Shown here one piece after another: positions 1 to 7,563 of a stretch of 22,141 bases of DNA. The notes below the pieces were generated by a model. It searched no databases, was not told the DNA's origin, and was given only the letters and a program-made list of their open reading frames with translations. The position numbers were made by a program, and so were the translations under genes. How positions within the stretch are numbered: position 1 is the first letter of the stretch; the number at the start of each line of letters is the position of its first letter. Source of the stretch: DATGKK01 sp035294725 (GTDB lineage Bacteria > Actinomycetota > Acidimicrobiia > Acidimicrobiales > Bog-793); the NCBI GenBank assembly GCA_035294725.1, contig DATGKK010000073.1, positions 1 to 22,141 of the forward strand. Reading direction: 5' to 3'.

Positions 1-843
1 CCCCTGCGCGATCGCCTTCTCGGCGCCGAAGAACGACTCGAGCGCGTCCGCCTCGACGTCGAGGGGTCCCGGACCCTCGCGGAACGAGGCCGACGCGGTG
101 CCGGTGATGGACAACGTGCCGAGCAGGATCGGGTAGTCCTGCAAGGTGAGCCCCTCGGCGACGAGGGCCGGCGGGGCGGGCACCTCGAGGTGCGTGACCG
201 GCGGTGGCGGCGGCGGGCTCGCAGCAGTCCGGTGCTGGGCGACGAAGGCCGTCAGCACGACGTAGCGGTCGGGCGTCCAGAACAGCGCGTCGGTCGGATA
301 ACAGGTGATGAGGGCGAGGCCGCGGGCATTCGCCGGGACGTGGAGGAAGGTGCCCGGCGTGACGACCTCGTGCGAGATCACCCGGAAGGTCTCCGAGGTG
401 CAGGCGTCTCGCCACACGACGAGGTTGCCGGGGCGCAGGGCGCTGATCCCAGCGAAGTAGCTGACGTCGTGGGCCTCGAGGACGCTCTCGCCGAACCCCC
501 CCGGCCAGGGGCTCGACGGGTCGTGGCCGACGGCGACGTTGAGGACCCCGTCGCCGAGGCCCTGCAGGACCGGGGCACGGAGCGAGAGAGAGGGGATCTC
601 GACGATTCCGGCGAGCCTTCCCCCGTCAGACGCCGGGCCCGGGAGCACCGGAGCACAGCCCCGCTCGCCCCCTGCCGTCCCGGTCGGGTGGGCTCGCAAG
701 GGCTGGCGGAGCAGGTGCGCGCCGACGGACTGAGACCGGTGCATCCACCAGAGCGGGTAGGCGACGCCGGCGGCGGCGGCGGCCACGAGCAGCACCCCGA
801 GGGCGACGAGCACCTTCGAGAGGAGGGACCGCTTGGCTCGCAC
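1..843 (-). CDS. Class D-like sortase, 3' end off window
   Basis: This is a membrane-anchored cysteine transpeptidase that would attach surface proteins to the cell wall or trim them. The 281 codons present run off the left edge with no stop. Residues 11-33 form one N-terminal membrane segment after a basic start. The sortase barrel follows from about residue 79. The likely catalytic triad is visible: H125 in EAHDVSYF, C181 in ALITCYPTDAL and R193 in PDRYVV. The ITCYPxDAL form resembles class D more than class E sortases. After the arginine there is a proline run (residues 210-215) and at least 65 further residues, an unusual C-terminal extension. GTG at 843 is chosen because the hexamer CACACT lies exactly 6 nt upstream. 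An in-frame GTG at 858 is the alternative. It is divergent from the DUF4129 operon. The fold assignment is firm; the substrate is unknown. Confidence 0.88.
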   Translation of the reverse strand, partial: MRAKRSLLSKVLVALGVLLVAAAAAGVAYPLWWMHRSQSVGAHLLRQPLRAHPTGTAGGERGCAPVLPGPASDGGRLAGIVEIPSLSLRAPVLQGLGDGVLNVAVGHDPSSPWPGGFGESVLEAHDVSYFAGISALRPGNLVVWRDACTSETFRVISHEVVTPGTFLHVPANARGLALITCYPTDALFWTPDRYVVLTAFVAQHRTAASPPPPPPVTHLEVPAPPALVAEGLTLQDYPILLGTLSITGTASASFREGPGPLDVEADALESFFGAEKAIAQG

Positions 844-849
844 GGTTCC

Positions 850-855
850 AGTGTG
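850..855 (-). promoter_or_regulatory. Candidate -10 element for leaderless sortase transcript
   Basis: On the minus strand the hexamer CACACT is followed by six bases and then GTG at 843. This matches the TANNNT-like spacing seen before several other genes in this window. No Shine-Dalgarno sequence precedes the start. No clear -35 is visible. Confidence 0.35.
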
Positions 856-887
856 CACGATCTCTGGGGCAGGGGCGCAGCGCCTCG

Positions 888-893
888 TACACT
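888..893 (+). promoter_or_regulatory. Candidate -10 element for leaderless DUF4129 operon
   Basis: The hexamer TACACT is followed by six bases and then the GTG start at 900. Transcription would therefore start at or next to the first base of the start codon. No Shine-Dalgarno sequence is present. The hexamer lies in the 56-bp divergent gap shared with the sortase gene. Confidence 0.45.
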
Positions 894-899
894 CGGGGC

Positions 900-1823
900 G
901 TGAACAGACGGCGCGTGCTCGCTGCGGCGAGCCTCGGCGCTGCGCTCGTGGCGGTCTGGGCGGCCGGCAGCGGGACGCCGGGGTCGAGCGCGACGGGCAA
1001 CCGCGCCGTCCAGAGCATCGTGTTGAGCATCACCTTCCCGGCTGTTATCGCACTCACCCTCGTGGTGCTCATCACGCTCGTGCTCGGCCTGTTCTCCCGA
1101 CGCTCGTTCGAAGGTGAGGGGGAGGAGGACGCGAAACCCCCGTCACGCTGGGTGATCGCCCTCGCCACGCTGCTCGCCTTCGCGCCGATCGTCTTCATCG
1201 TCGTCCTCATCCTCACGACGCACCGGCACCGGCCCCTCCCGAACCTCGTGCCAGGTGGCGCCGAGCGCTCGCGGGTCCTCGGACGAGGGACACATCCGGT
1301 CCACCTCGACAGCGGCATCGTGACCGGGACCTCCCTTCTCCTTGCGCTCAGCGCAACGCTGTTCCTCATGCGCCGGCGCATCCTCCGCCTCGTTCTCCGC
1401 CCTCGCGCCCTCGCCGACCTCCCGCCTCCCCACGCGCTGCAGCCGCTCGCAGTGGGAGAGGGCCTGGCACCGGCGCCCCCGCCCGGAGCGCCAGACGAAG
1501 AGTTGCCGGCCGACCCCAGCGCCGAGCTCGATCCGCGCCGTGCGATCCTGCTCGCCTACCAGCGCTTCGTGGCCGTCATGTCCCGGGCAGGGCTCGCTCG
1601 GCGCGAGACAGAGACTGCCCTCGAGTACTGCATCCGTCTCACCCGAGCCCCCATCTGCTCGAAGGGAACCCTCCGGGAAGCATCGGTCGGCCTGACGAGC
1701 CTGTTCAGCGCCGCTCGCTACAGCCCTGACCCGCCGTCGCCAGATGACCGCGCGACCGCCATCGGCTGCCTCGTCGTGATCGAGCGCGAGCTCGCCGGCC
1801 GGGCTGCCGGAGCCCCGGCGTGA
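900..1823 (+). CDS. DUF4129 domain membrane protein
   Basis: The function is unknown. DUF4129 is also found as the C-terminal domain of membrane transglutaminase-like proteins and commonly sits beside moxR and DUF58 genes. The 307-residue protein has an N-terminal hydrophobic segment (about 7-23) and three further membrane spans (about 40-65, 84-106 and 140-157). A proline-rich linker leads to a cytosolic C-terminal DUF4129 domain (about 211-297) containing ILLAYQRFVAVMSRAGLARR and a Glu-Thr-Ala-Leu-Glu-Tyr segment typical of the family. It is the first gene of a five-gene operon, and its stop overlaps the next start by 4 nt (GTGA). The GTG at 900 is supported by the TACACT hexamer six bases upstream. 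No transglutaminase core domain is present. Confidence 0.85.
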   Translation: MNRRRVLAAASLGAALVAVWAAGSGTPGSSATGNRAVQSIVLSITFPAVIALTLVVLITLVLGLFSRRSFEGEGEEDAKPPSRWVIALATLLAFAPIVFIVVLILTTHRHRPLPNLVPGGAERSRVLGRGTHPVHLDSGIVTGTSLLLALSATLFLMRRRILRLVLRPRALADLPPPHALQPLAVGEGLAPAPPPGAPDEELPADPSAELDPRRAILLAYQRFVAVMSRAGLARRETETALEYCIRLTRAPICSKGTLREASVGLTSLFSAARYSPDPPSPDDRATAIGCLVVIERELAGRAAGAPA

Positions 1824-2422
1824 TCCCGCCCGGCGCATCCCGACCTCGGTGGTGGACGCCCGCGCGGGGAGCCACCATGGCCTCCGGAGTCGTGGTGGCA
1901 GGAGTTGCGGTCGCACACGGCGCCGGCGTGCTCGGGCTCGCCCAGGCGGTGCGGATCGCGGTCGGCCTCGTCGGCGTCCTCCTCTTGCCCGTTGCCGCCG
2001 GCATGCTCGCCCGCGCGTGCGGACCGATCGACCCCCACGCCACGGCGGGCCCGCTGGCGCCAGGCCGCCTCCGGTCGCGGATCGCCCGCTTGGTGCCAGG
2101 CCTGGTCCGGCGGCACGGGCCGCGGCAGGACGGCACCCCACACGAGCCCTGGGAGGCGACGGTGGCCCTCGTCAGGCTGTCGGCCAGCCACGGGCTCGAG
2201 TTCCATGCGCGGATCCGACCACGAGTCGCCGCCGTTGCGAGGCACCGGCTCGGTTCCGTCGGGATCGACCCTTCCGACCGCGAGGCGGTGCGCGCCGTCC
2301 TCGGCGAGCTCGGCGCGGCCATCGCCGACCCCGCTCCGGCAGAGCCCCCTGACCGGGACGCCCCCGGCGTGCCAGCCACCGAGCTGGTGGCCCTCCTCAG
2401 GCGGCTCGAGGAGCTGGGGTGA
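1820..2422 (+). CDS. Small membrane protein of the MoxR/DUF58 operon
   Basis: I do not recognise a family. The 200-residue protein has two hydrophobic segments (about 20-36 and 41-66), then a basic stretch, then a soluble C-terminal half rich in Arg, Glu and Ala that ends in a short amphipathic helix (ELVALLRRLEELG). Its GTG start overlaps the DUF4129 stop by 4 nt, and its stop overlaps the MoxR start by 4 nt. It is therefore almost certainly co-translated with them. A GGAG lies 8 nt upstream of the start. Position and topology suggest an accessory membrane component of the MoxR ATPase system, but that role is inferred only from context. Confidence 0.75.
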   Translation: MIPPGASRPRWWTPARGATMASGVVVAGVAVAHGAGVLGLAQAVRIAVGLVGVLLLPVAAGMLARACGPIDPHATAGPLAPGRLRSRIARLVPGLVRRHGPRQDGTPHEPWEATVALVRLSASHGLEFHARIRPRVAAVARHRLGSVGIDPSDREAVRAVLGELGAAIADPAPAEPPDRDAPGVPATELVALLRRLEELG

Positions 2423-3399
2423 GCGTCCACCAAGAGGTGGCCGATGCGGCGGCCGTGGGAACCAGGGTCGCGCGGGTGCTCGACGAGATGGGCCGCGCCG
2501 TGATCGGCAAGCGGGACGCGATCGCGCTCGTGCTCGTCGGGATCCTCGGCGGCGGCCACGTCTTGCTCGAGGACGTGCCGGGCACGGCAAAGACCTCCAT
2601 CGCCCGGGGGCTGTCACGAGTGCTTGGCCTCGAGATGTCCCGGATCCAGTTCACCCCGGACCTCATGCCGAGCGACGTGACGGGATCGAGCATCCTCGAC
2701 CGCCGCAGTGGCGAGCTCGTGTTCCAGCCGGGCCCCGTCTTCGCGAACCTCGTGCTCGGCGACGAGATCAACCGTGCCACCCCGAAGACCCAGGCGGCCC
2801 TGCTCGAGGCGATGCAGGAGCATCAGGTGACGACGGACGGGGTCACGCGCCTGCTCCCGCAGCCCTTCATTGTCGTCGCGACAGAGAACCCGGTCGAGTT
2901 CGAGGGCACCTATCCCCTTCCCGAGGCCCAGCTCGACCGCTTCATGCTGCGCACGGCCGTCGGATACCCCGACGACGCCGACGAGTGGGAGATCGTGCGG
3001 CGCCGGGCCGAACGGGGCACTGACGAGGTGGCCCTCGAGCCGGTGCTCGACGCCGCGACGGTGCTCGAGATGAAGTCCGTCGTGGAGCGGGTCGTCATCG
3101 ACGAGTCCGTCGGTCGCTATCTCGTCGAGCTCACCCGCTCCACCCGTGACGCCCCTGGTGTCGAGATCGGAGCGAGCCCGCGGGCAGCGCTCGCGCTCTT
3201 GCAGGCGAGCCGCGCCCTCGCGGCGATCCGGGGCCGCGGCTACGTGCTGCCCGACGACGTGAAGACCCTCGCCGTGCCGTGCCTCGCCCACCGGCTCACG
3301 CTCCGACCGGACCTGTGGCTCCGGGGCACGAGCGCCGAGGACGTCATGCGCCAGTGTCTCGAGCGGGTCCCGGTGCCCGTCGACCCCGAGGAGGGATGA
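2419..3399 (+). CDS. MoxR family AAA+ ATPase
   Basis: This is a cytosolic AAA+ ATPase thought to act as a chaperone-like remodeller for maturation of partner proteins, often with VWA or DUF58 proteins. The 326 residues have the MoxR form of Walker A (DVPGTAKTS, about 52-60), a Walker B (VLGDEINRA, with D115 and E116) followed by the helix TQAALLEAMQE, and the sensor-1 region VATENPVEFEGTYPLPEAQLDRF. A C-terminal lid domain follows. The length is normal for the family. The GTG start overlaps the preceding stop by 4 nt and is preceded by a GAGGAG Shine-Dalgarno sequence. The stop overlaps the DUF58 start in an ATGA. The identity is secure; the client proteins are unknown. Confidence 0.96.
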   Translation: MSVHQEVADAAAVGTRVARVLDEMGRAVIGKRDAIALVLVGILGGGHVLLEDVPGTAKTSIARGLSRVLGLEMSRIQFTPDLMPSDVTGSSILDRRSGELVFQPGPVFANLVLGDEINRATPKTQAALLEAMQEHQVTTDGVTRLLPQPFIVVATENPVEFEGTYPLPEAQLDRFMLRTAVGYPDDADEWEIVRRRAERGTDEVALEPVLDAATVLEMKSVVERVVIDESVGRYLVELTRSTRDAPGVEIGASPRAALALLQASRALAAIRGRGYVLPDDVKTLAVPCLAHRLTLRPDLWLRGTSAEDVMRQCLERVPVPVDPEEG

Positions 3400-4661
3400 C
3401 GCTCACCGTCCACCCTCGGGCGGTCGCCTATCTCGTCGTCGCAGGCGCCTGCCTGTTCGCGGCCGTCGCGCTGGAGGACGCGCCACTGGCCGCCCTCGGC
3501 GTCCCGGCACTCCTCGCGCTCGTCGTCGGGCTCGTCGTCGACGGGTCGGCCGCCGAACGGGAGGTAAGCGTGGCGGCACGTACGGAGCAACCCGTCATCT
3601 ACACCGGTGAGAAGGTCACGCTCAAGATCGAGCTCTCAGCGGCGACGTCCGTCCCACGGTGCTCGGTGCGCCTCGAGCTCCCTCGCGAGGTCGGCGAACC
3701 CGGGCCGGCCCGGTGGACCCACTCACTGCGTGCCGGCGTGCCCGTCACCTGCACACTCGAGGTGAGCGCCCTCGTCCCCGGCGAGCTCTCGCTGGGGCGG
3801 CCGCTCGTCGTCGTCTCCGGGCCGTTCGGCCTCGTTGCCAGGCGGGTGCCCACGGCGCCGTTCGTGCTCTCGGTCCGCCCGCGCGAGGAGCGCGTGCGTA
3901 GCCTCCCCCGCACCGCCCGGGTGCGGGTGCCAGCCGGCGACCGGCTCTCCCGAGTCACGGGGGACGGGATCGAGCTCGCCGAGGTCCGTCCTGAGCTGCC
4001 GGGCGACGTCGCCAGACGCATCAACTGGCGAGCGACCGCCCGGCGCAACACCCCGCACGTCACCCTTCGCCACCCCGAGCAGAGCACCGACGTCGTGGTG
4101 TTCGCCGACACCTTCGAGGGCCCCGAGCTGACGCGGGTTCTCGAGGTGAGCGCGGGCGCCGCAGCCGCCTATCTCTCCCGGCGCGACCGGGTGGGCCTCG
4201 TCTCCTTCGGCGGCGTCCTCGACTGGGTCGAGGCCGGGTCGGGCCGCCGCCAGCTCGATCGGATCCGCTCCCGGCTCGCCGGGACGAGCCCCTTTTTCTC
4301 CTACGCCTGGAAGACGATCGAGCGCATCCCGCTGCGGGCGATGCCGGCAGGAGCGCTCGTCGTCGCGGTGAGCCCGCTTCGCGACCCACGATTCGTCGCC
4401 GCCGTCGCCGACACCCGAGCGCGGGGCCACGACGTGGTGGTGGTCGAGACATCCGCGCCCCTCCCGCGGCTGTCCCCCGGCGACCCGCCCGAACGCAGGG
4501 CCGCCATCATGCTGACCGGGCTCGAGCACGAGGACCTGCGCCGCCGCCTGTTCGAGGCTGGAATCCCGGTCGCCACCCTCGAGCTGGACGAGCCCCTCGA
4601 GGCGGCGCTCTACCGCTTGCGAGAGGTGATGCGGCGGGCTCGGCCGGGGAGACGGCGGTGA
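3396..4661 (+). CDS. DUF58 domain protein
   Basis: DUF58 proteins are usual partners of MoxR ATPases and have a degenerate von Willebrand factor A-like fold. The 421-residue product starts with two closely spaced membrane segments (about 9-25 and 30-49). A beta-rich extracytoplasmic-type segment follows, then the signature RRINWRATARR (around 207-217) and a VWA-like C-terminal half (VVVFADTFEGPEL onward). The start is ATG at 3396, inside an ATGA overlap with the moxR stop and directly after GAGGAGGG. The open frame continues upstream, but that part is antisense-like arginine-rich sequence without family similarity. The gene overlaps the next one by 4 nt (GTGA). Confidence 0.93.
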   Translation: MTLTVHPRAVAYLVVAGACLFAAVALEDAPLAALGVPALLALVVGLVVDGSAAEREVSVAARTEQPVIYTGEKVTLKIELSAATSVPRCSVRLELPREVGEPGPARWTHSLRAGVPVTCTLEVSALVPGELSLGRPLVVVSGPFGLVARRVPTAPFVLSVRPREERVRSLPRTARVRVPAGDRLSRVTGDGIELAEVRPELPGDVARRINWRATARRNTPHVTLRHPEQSTDVVVFADTFEGPELTRVLEVSAGAAAAYLSRRDRVGLVSFGGVLDWVEAGSGRRQLDRIRSRLAGTSPFFSYAWKTIERIPLRAMPAGALVVAVSPLRDPRFVAAVADTRARGHDVVVVETSAPLPRLSPGDPPERRAAIMLTGLEHEDLRRRLFEAGIPVATLELDEPLEAALYRLREVMRRARPGRRR

Positions 4662-5134
4662 CCCGCCGAGCCGCAGCGGCGAACGCCGCCTTCGTGCTGG
4701 CAGCCCTCGCAGGTGCTCTCGCGACCGTCCGCCTGCCGGCCGGGCCCCGGACCCTTGCGCTCGCGGCCGTCGGCGCCGCCCTTGTCGCCTCGAGCGAGCT
4801 CGTCGCCCGGCTCCCCGACCGCCGGGGACGCCGGGCGCGCCTGCCGATCGGGCCCGACCTGCTCCCCGGCGTGGCCCTGGCACTGGCGGGAGGGATCGCC
4901 GGATGGGCGCTCGTGGAGGCGGCCGGCGCCACCCCCTTGCGCAACTGGTCCGTCCTTCTCTCCGGAGGAGCCGGCGCCATGGCCGCCCTCCTCGCCCTCG
5001 CGGCCATGGCCAGGCCGGCGAGCAGCGCTAGCCCGTCACGGCCTGCAGGACCTTGGCCGCGTGGCCGTCGGCGCGCACGTGGTACCAGGTCCGCTCCACT
5101 CGCCCGCCGGGGCCCACGAGCACGGTCGTCCTGA
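4658..5134 (+). CDS. Small four-helix membrane protein, operon end
   Basis: I do not recognise a family. The 158-residue protein has about four hydrophobic segments (8-24, 31-50, 67-90 and 97-118) and closes the MoxR/DUF58 operon. Its GTG overlaps the DUF58 stop by 4 nt, with GGGAGA upstream. The last 35 residues or so are Arg/Pro/Ser-rich and antisense to the 3' end of the peroxiredoxin gene, a 107-nt convergent overlap. A TAG in another frame at 5029-5031 forms a CTAG with the peroxiredoxin stop. The long tail may therefore be the product of a one-base indel, natural or from sequencing. The hydrophobic core is believable; the tail is doubtful. Confidence 0.65.
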   Translation: MTRRAAAANAAFVLAALAGALATVRLPAGPRTLALAAVGAALVASSELVARLPDRRGRRARLPIGPDLLPGVALALAGGIAGWALVEAAGATPLRNWSVLLSGGAGAMAALLALAAMARPASSASPSRPAGPWPRGRRRARGTRSAPLARRGPRARSS

Positions 5135-5492
5135 TGACACCTGTGGTCGTCCTGCCGTACATCACCTTCTCGCCCCAGGCGCCGTAGCGCTCCATCACCC
5201 CGTGGTCTGGATCGGAGAGGAGCCGGACCGAAAGACCGTGCTTCTCGCGGAACCGCCGATGAGAGACGGGAGGGTCAGGCGAGATGCCGACGACGTCGAC
5301 GCCGGCGGCGAGAAAGTCGTCGAACAGGTCGCTGAACTGACAGGCCTCCTTCGTGCAGCCGGGCGTGTCGTCGGCCGGGTAGAAGTAGACGACGACCCGC
5401 CGTCCGGCATAGTCCGCGAGCGAGACCGTCTCGCCGTTCTCGTCGGCGAGTGAGAACGCCGGCGCCGCCTCTCCCACCTCGAGCCGTCCCAT
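5028..5492 (-). CDS. bcp: PrxQ/BCP-type thiol peroxidase
   Basis: This is a cytosolic peroxiredoxin that reduces hydrogen peroxide and organic hydroperoxides using thioredoxin. The 154-residue product has the PrxQ active-site helix YPADDTPGCTKEACQFSD. It holds the peroxidatic cysteine and, five residues later, the resolving cysteine that marks the PrxQ subgroup. The segments GISPDPPVSHRRFREKHGL and YGAWGEKVMYGRTTTGVIRTT are typical of the family. ATG at 5492 is chosen because GAGGAGGGAG lies just upstream and family alignment begins there; the open frame continues another 42 codons without similarity. The gene is divergent from the DEAD-box helicase across a 90-bp gap with an operator-like dyad. 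Confidence 0.96.
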   Translation of the reverse strand: MGRLEVGEAAPAFSLADENGETVSLADYAGRRVVVYFYPADDTPGCTKEACQFSDLFDDFLAAGVDVVGISPDPPVSHRRFREKHGLSVRLLSDPDHGVMERYGAWGEKVMYGRTTTGVIRTTVLVGPGGRVERTWYHVRADGHAAKVLQAVTG

Positions 5493-5531
5493 CTGCTCCC
5501 TCCTCGCTGCGTTCCCCCGGTGCCCCGAGCC

Positions 5532-5548
5532 ATGATCACTGTGGTCAT
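5532..5548. promoter_or_regulatory. Near-perfect dyad between bcp and helicase
   Basis: ATGATCAC, one T, then GTGGTCAT form a 17-bp dyad with one mismatched pair in the divergent intergenic region. It sits about where a -35 would be for the TAGGCT hexamer at 5561. A dimeric regulator could bind here. No specific regulator is recognised. Confidence 0.35.
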
Positions 5549-5560
5549 CCCGGCCGCCAG

Positions 5561-5566
5561 TAGGCT
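5561..5566 (+). promoter_or_regulatory. Candidate -10 element for helicase transcript
   Basis: TAGGCT fits the TANNNT -10 pattern. Transcription would start near 5573, leaving a very short leader before the mini-frame at 5583. The dyad at 5532-5548 would overlap the -35 region. Confidence 0.3.
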
Positions 5567-5582
5567 GTCGAGCAGGATAACC

Positions 5583-5600
5583 ATGGCTCAGCACACGTGA
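5583..5600 (+). CDS. Five-codon leader frame (MAQHT) coupled to helicase
   Basis: ATG at 5583 opens a five-codon frame encoding MAQHT whose TGA overlaps the helicase GTG in a GTGA. An AGGA lies 5 nt upstream of the ATG, whereas the helicase GTG itself has no Shine-Dalgarno sequence. The arrangement would let ribosomes load on the mini-frame and re-initiate at the helicase start. This is inferred from sequence only, and a five-codon frame could occur by chance. Confidence 0.35.
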   Translation: MAQHT

Positions 5601-6793
5601 CCGACGCGACCTTCGCAAGCCTCGGCGTCTCGCCCGAGATCGCCGAGGCCCTCTCCGCCCAATCCATTCTCAAGCCGTTCCCGATCCAGGCACTCACGAT
5701 CCCGGACGCGCTCGCCGGCCGGGACGTCTGCGGCAAGGCGAAGACGGGATCGGGCAAGACGCTCGCGTTCGGCATCCCGCTCCTCATGAGGACTGGCCGG
5801 GCAGCTCCGGGCGCCCCGACCTCGCTCGTCCTCGTTCCGACGCGCGAGCTTGCCGTCCAGGTCGGCGAGGTGCTCTCCCCTCTCGCGGCGGCGGTGGGGC
5901 GGCGGCTCGCGACCGTGTACGGCGGCACCGACCTCGATGCGCAGTCGAAGCGGCTCCGCCGTGGCGCCGACGTCGTCGTGGCCACGCCCGGGCGCCTCAT
6001 CGACCTCGTCGACCGCAGGGTCGTCCGCCTCGATGCCGTGGCGATGCTGGTAGTTGACGAGGCCGACCGGATGGCCGACATGGGCTTTCTTCCCCAGGTC
6101 GAGTGGCTGCTGCGCCACATGGCGGGCAAGCGCCAGACCCTGCTGTTCTCCGCCACGCTCGACTCGGCGGTCGACCAGGTGGTCCGCCGCCACCTGAACG
6201 ACCCCGTGCTCCACGAGGTGCAGGCCAAGCAGGTGACCGTGGAGGAGATGGAGCACTGCTTCTTCAAGGTGCACCAGCTGGACAAGGCCAAGGTGTGCGC
6301 GGCCATCATCCGAGGCTCGAGAAAGACCCTGTGCTTCGTCCGGACCAAGCGGGGAGCCGACCGCCTCGTCGCCGACCTGCGCGCAGAGGGGGTGCGGGCC
6401 GCGGCCATCCACGGCGACCTCCGCCAGCAGATGCGCGAGCGCGCCCTCGAGCAGTTCGCCGCCGGGCAGCTCCCTGCACTCGTCGCCACCGACGTGGCGG
6501 CGAGGGGCCTCGACATCGAAGGCGTCGACGTCGTCGTCCACTACGACCCGCCCGAGGACCACAAGGCGTACCTGCACCGCTCGGGCCGGACGGCGCGAGC
6601 CGGCGAAGGCGGCGTTGCGGTCACCCTCGTGCTCTGGGACCAGGAGCTCGCGATCGAGCGGCTGCAAAAGCGGATCGGTCTTCGCCTCCCGCTCGTCGAG
6701 GTCTTCTCGAACGACCCGCGCCTTGCCGACCTGGCCCTGTTCAACCCCGGGAAGCCCGGACCGGTCGCCCGGGCGGAGGGCAGCTCCGCTTGA
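5597..6793 (+). CDS. DEAD-box ATP-dependent RNA helicase
   Basis: This protein unwinds RNA duplexes using ATP, probably in ribosome assembly or RNA decay. The 398-residue product carries the core motifs in order: a Q motif around LKPFPIQALTIP, motif I AKTGSGKT (48-55), VPTREL, TPGRLIDL, motif II DEAD (154-157), motif III SAT, the domain-2 segment TDVAARGLDIEGVDVVVHYD and motif VI HRSGRTARAG. It consists of the helicase core with a very short tail, so it lacks the RNA-binding extension of DeaD/CsdA. This fits an RhlE-like minimal form. The GTG start aligns with the family and overlaps a five-codon leader frame. The stop overlaps the next gene's TTG start by 4 nt, suggesting co-expression. Confidence 0.96.
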   Translation: MTDATFASLGVSPEIAEALSAQSILKPFPIQALTIPDALAGRDVCGKAKTGSGKTLAFGIPLLMRTGRAAPGAPTSLVLVPTRELAVQVGEVLSPLAAAVGRRLATVYGGTDLDAQSKRLRRGADVVVATPGRLIDLVDRRVVRLDAVAMLVVDEADRMADMGFLPQVEWLLRHMAGKRQTLLFSATLDSAVDQVVRRHLNDPVLHEVQAKQVTVEEMEHCFFKVHQLDKAKVCAAIIRGSRKTLCFVRTKRGADRLVADLRAEGVRAAAIHGDLRQQMRERALEQFAAGQLPALVATDVAARGLDIEGVDVVVHYDPPEDHKAYLHRSGRTARAGEGGVAVTLVLWDQELAIERLQKRIGLRLPLVEVFSNDPRLADLALFNPGKPGPVARAEGSSA

Positions 6794-7518
6794 GCGCCTC
6801 CGCGGTGAACGATCGCCTCTACTTCCGCCAGCTCCTGTCCGGCCGGGACTTCGCGCACGGGGACCCGGTCGCGCGGCAGATGGTCAACTTCGCCTACCTG
6901 GTGGGCGACCGGGCGACCGGCCAGGCCCTCGCCGTCGACCCTGCGTATGCTCCGGGAGACCTCCTCGCGATCCTCGACGCCGACGGGATGTCGCTCGCCG
7001 GCACCCTCCTCACCCACTACCACGCCGACCACGCCGGCGGGAGCCTGTTCGGCCACGAGATCGCGGGGCTCGCCGCCCTCCTCGAGCAGGTGAGCGTCCC
7101 GGTCCACGTGCAGCGTGAGGAGGCCCGATGGGTGACCCGAGCCGCCGGCGTCGGCGAGGACGACCTCGCCCTGCACGATCCGGGTGACGTGGTGACCGTC
7201 GGCGACCTCGAGGTCCTCCTCGTGCACACCCCGGGTCACACGCCCGGGAGCCAGTGCTTCCTCGTCGAGGGACGGCTCGTCGCCGGCGACACCCTCTTCC
7301 TCGAGGGCTGCGGGCGGACGGACCTGCCGGGTTCGGACCCGGCAGCGATGTACGACAGCCTGCAGAACCGCCTCGCCCGCCTGCCCGAGTCGACCGTCGT
7401 CTACCCGGGCCACCTCTACTCCGCCGACCCCTTTGCGCCACTCTCGGACGTGAAGCGTTACAACCCCGTGATGGCCCCCCGGCGCCCCGAGGAGTGGCTG
7501 CGCCTATTCGGCGGCTGA
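6790..7518 (+). CDS. Metallo-beta-lactamase fold hydrolase, glyoxalase II-like
   Basis: This is a binuclear-metal hydrolase of the glyoxalase II or persulfide dioxygenase-like group; its substrate cannot be told from sequence. The metal motif is H76-Y-H78-A-D80-H81 (THYHADHAGG). The next ligand is H150 in HTPGHTPGS, followed by AGDTLFLEGCGRTDLPG and YPGHLYS. The product has 242 residues. TTG at 6790 overlaps the helicase stop in a TTGA and has GGAGGG 9 nt upstream. GTG at 6805 is the alternative start. Overlap with the helicase gene implies one transcript. Confidence 0.9.
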   Translation: MSASAVNDRLYFRQLLSGRDFAHGDPVARQMVNFAYLVGDRATGQALAVDPAYAPGDLLAILDADGMSLAGTLLTHYHADHAGGSLFGHEIAGLAALLEQVSVPVHVQREEARWVTRAAGVGEDDLALHDPGDVVTVGDLEVLLVHTPGHTPGSQCFLVEGRLVAGDTLFLEGCGRTDLPGSDPAAMYDSLQNRLARLPESTVVYPGHLYSADPFAPLSDVKRYNPVMAPRRPEEWLRLFGG

Positions 7519-7552
7519 TCTCCCGGGACCCCGCCCGGGCGGACCGGGACCG

Positions 7553-7558
7553 TACAAT
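7553..7558 (+). promoter_or_regulatory. guaB: Candidate -10 element for leaderless guaB
   Basis: TACAAT, a near-consensus -10 hexamer, is followed by five bases and the ATG of guaB at 7564. This spacing would give a leaderless mRNA. A perfect 12-bp palindrome (CCGCCCGGGCGG, 7531-7542) lies just upstream. It could be an operator or the base of a terminator for the preceding gene. Confidence 0.55.
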
Positions 7559-7563
7559 GCCGC

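Noticed and set aside
190..903. Plus-strand open frame of 237 codons
   Set aside because: It is antisense to the sortase, whose catalytic motifs are clear on the other strand.
7531..7542. Palindrome CCGCCCGGGCGG upstream of guaB
   Set aside because: It is perfect, but short and pure GC. Such palindromes are common at this base composition, so it is not reported as a separate operator.
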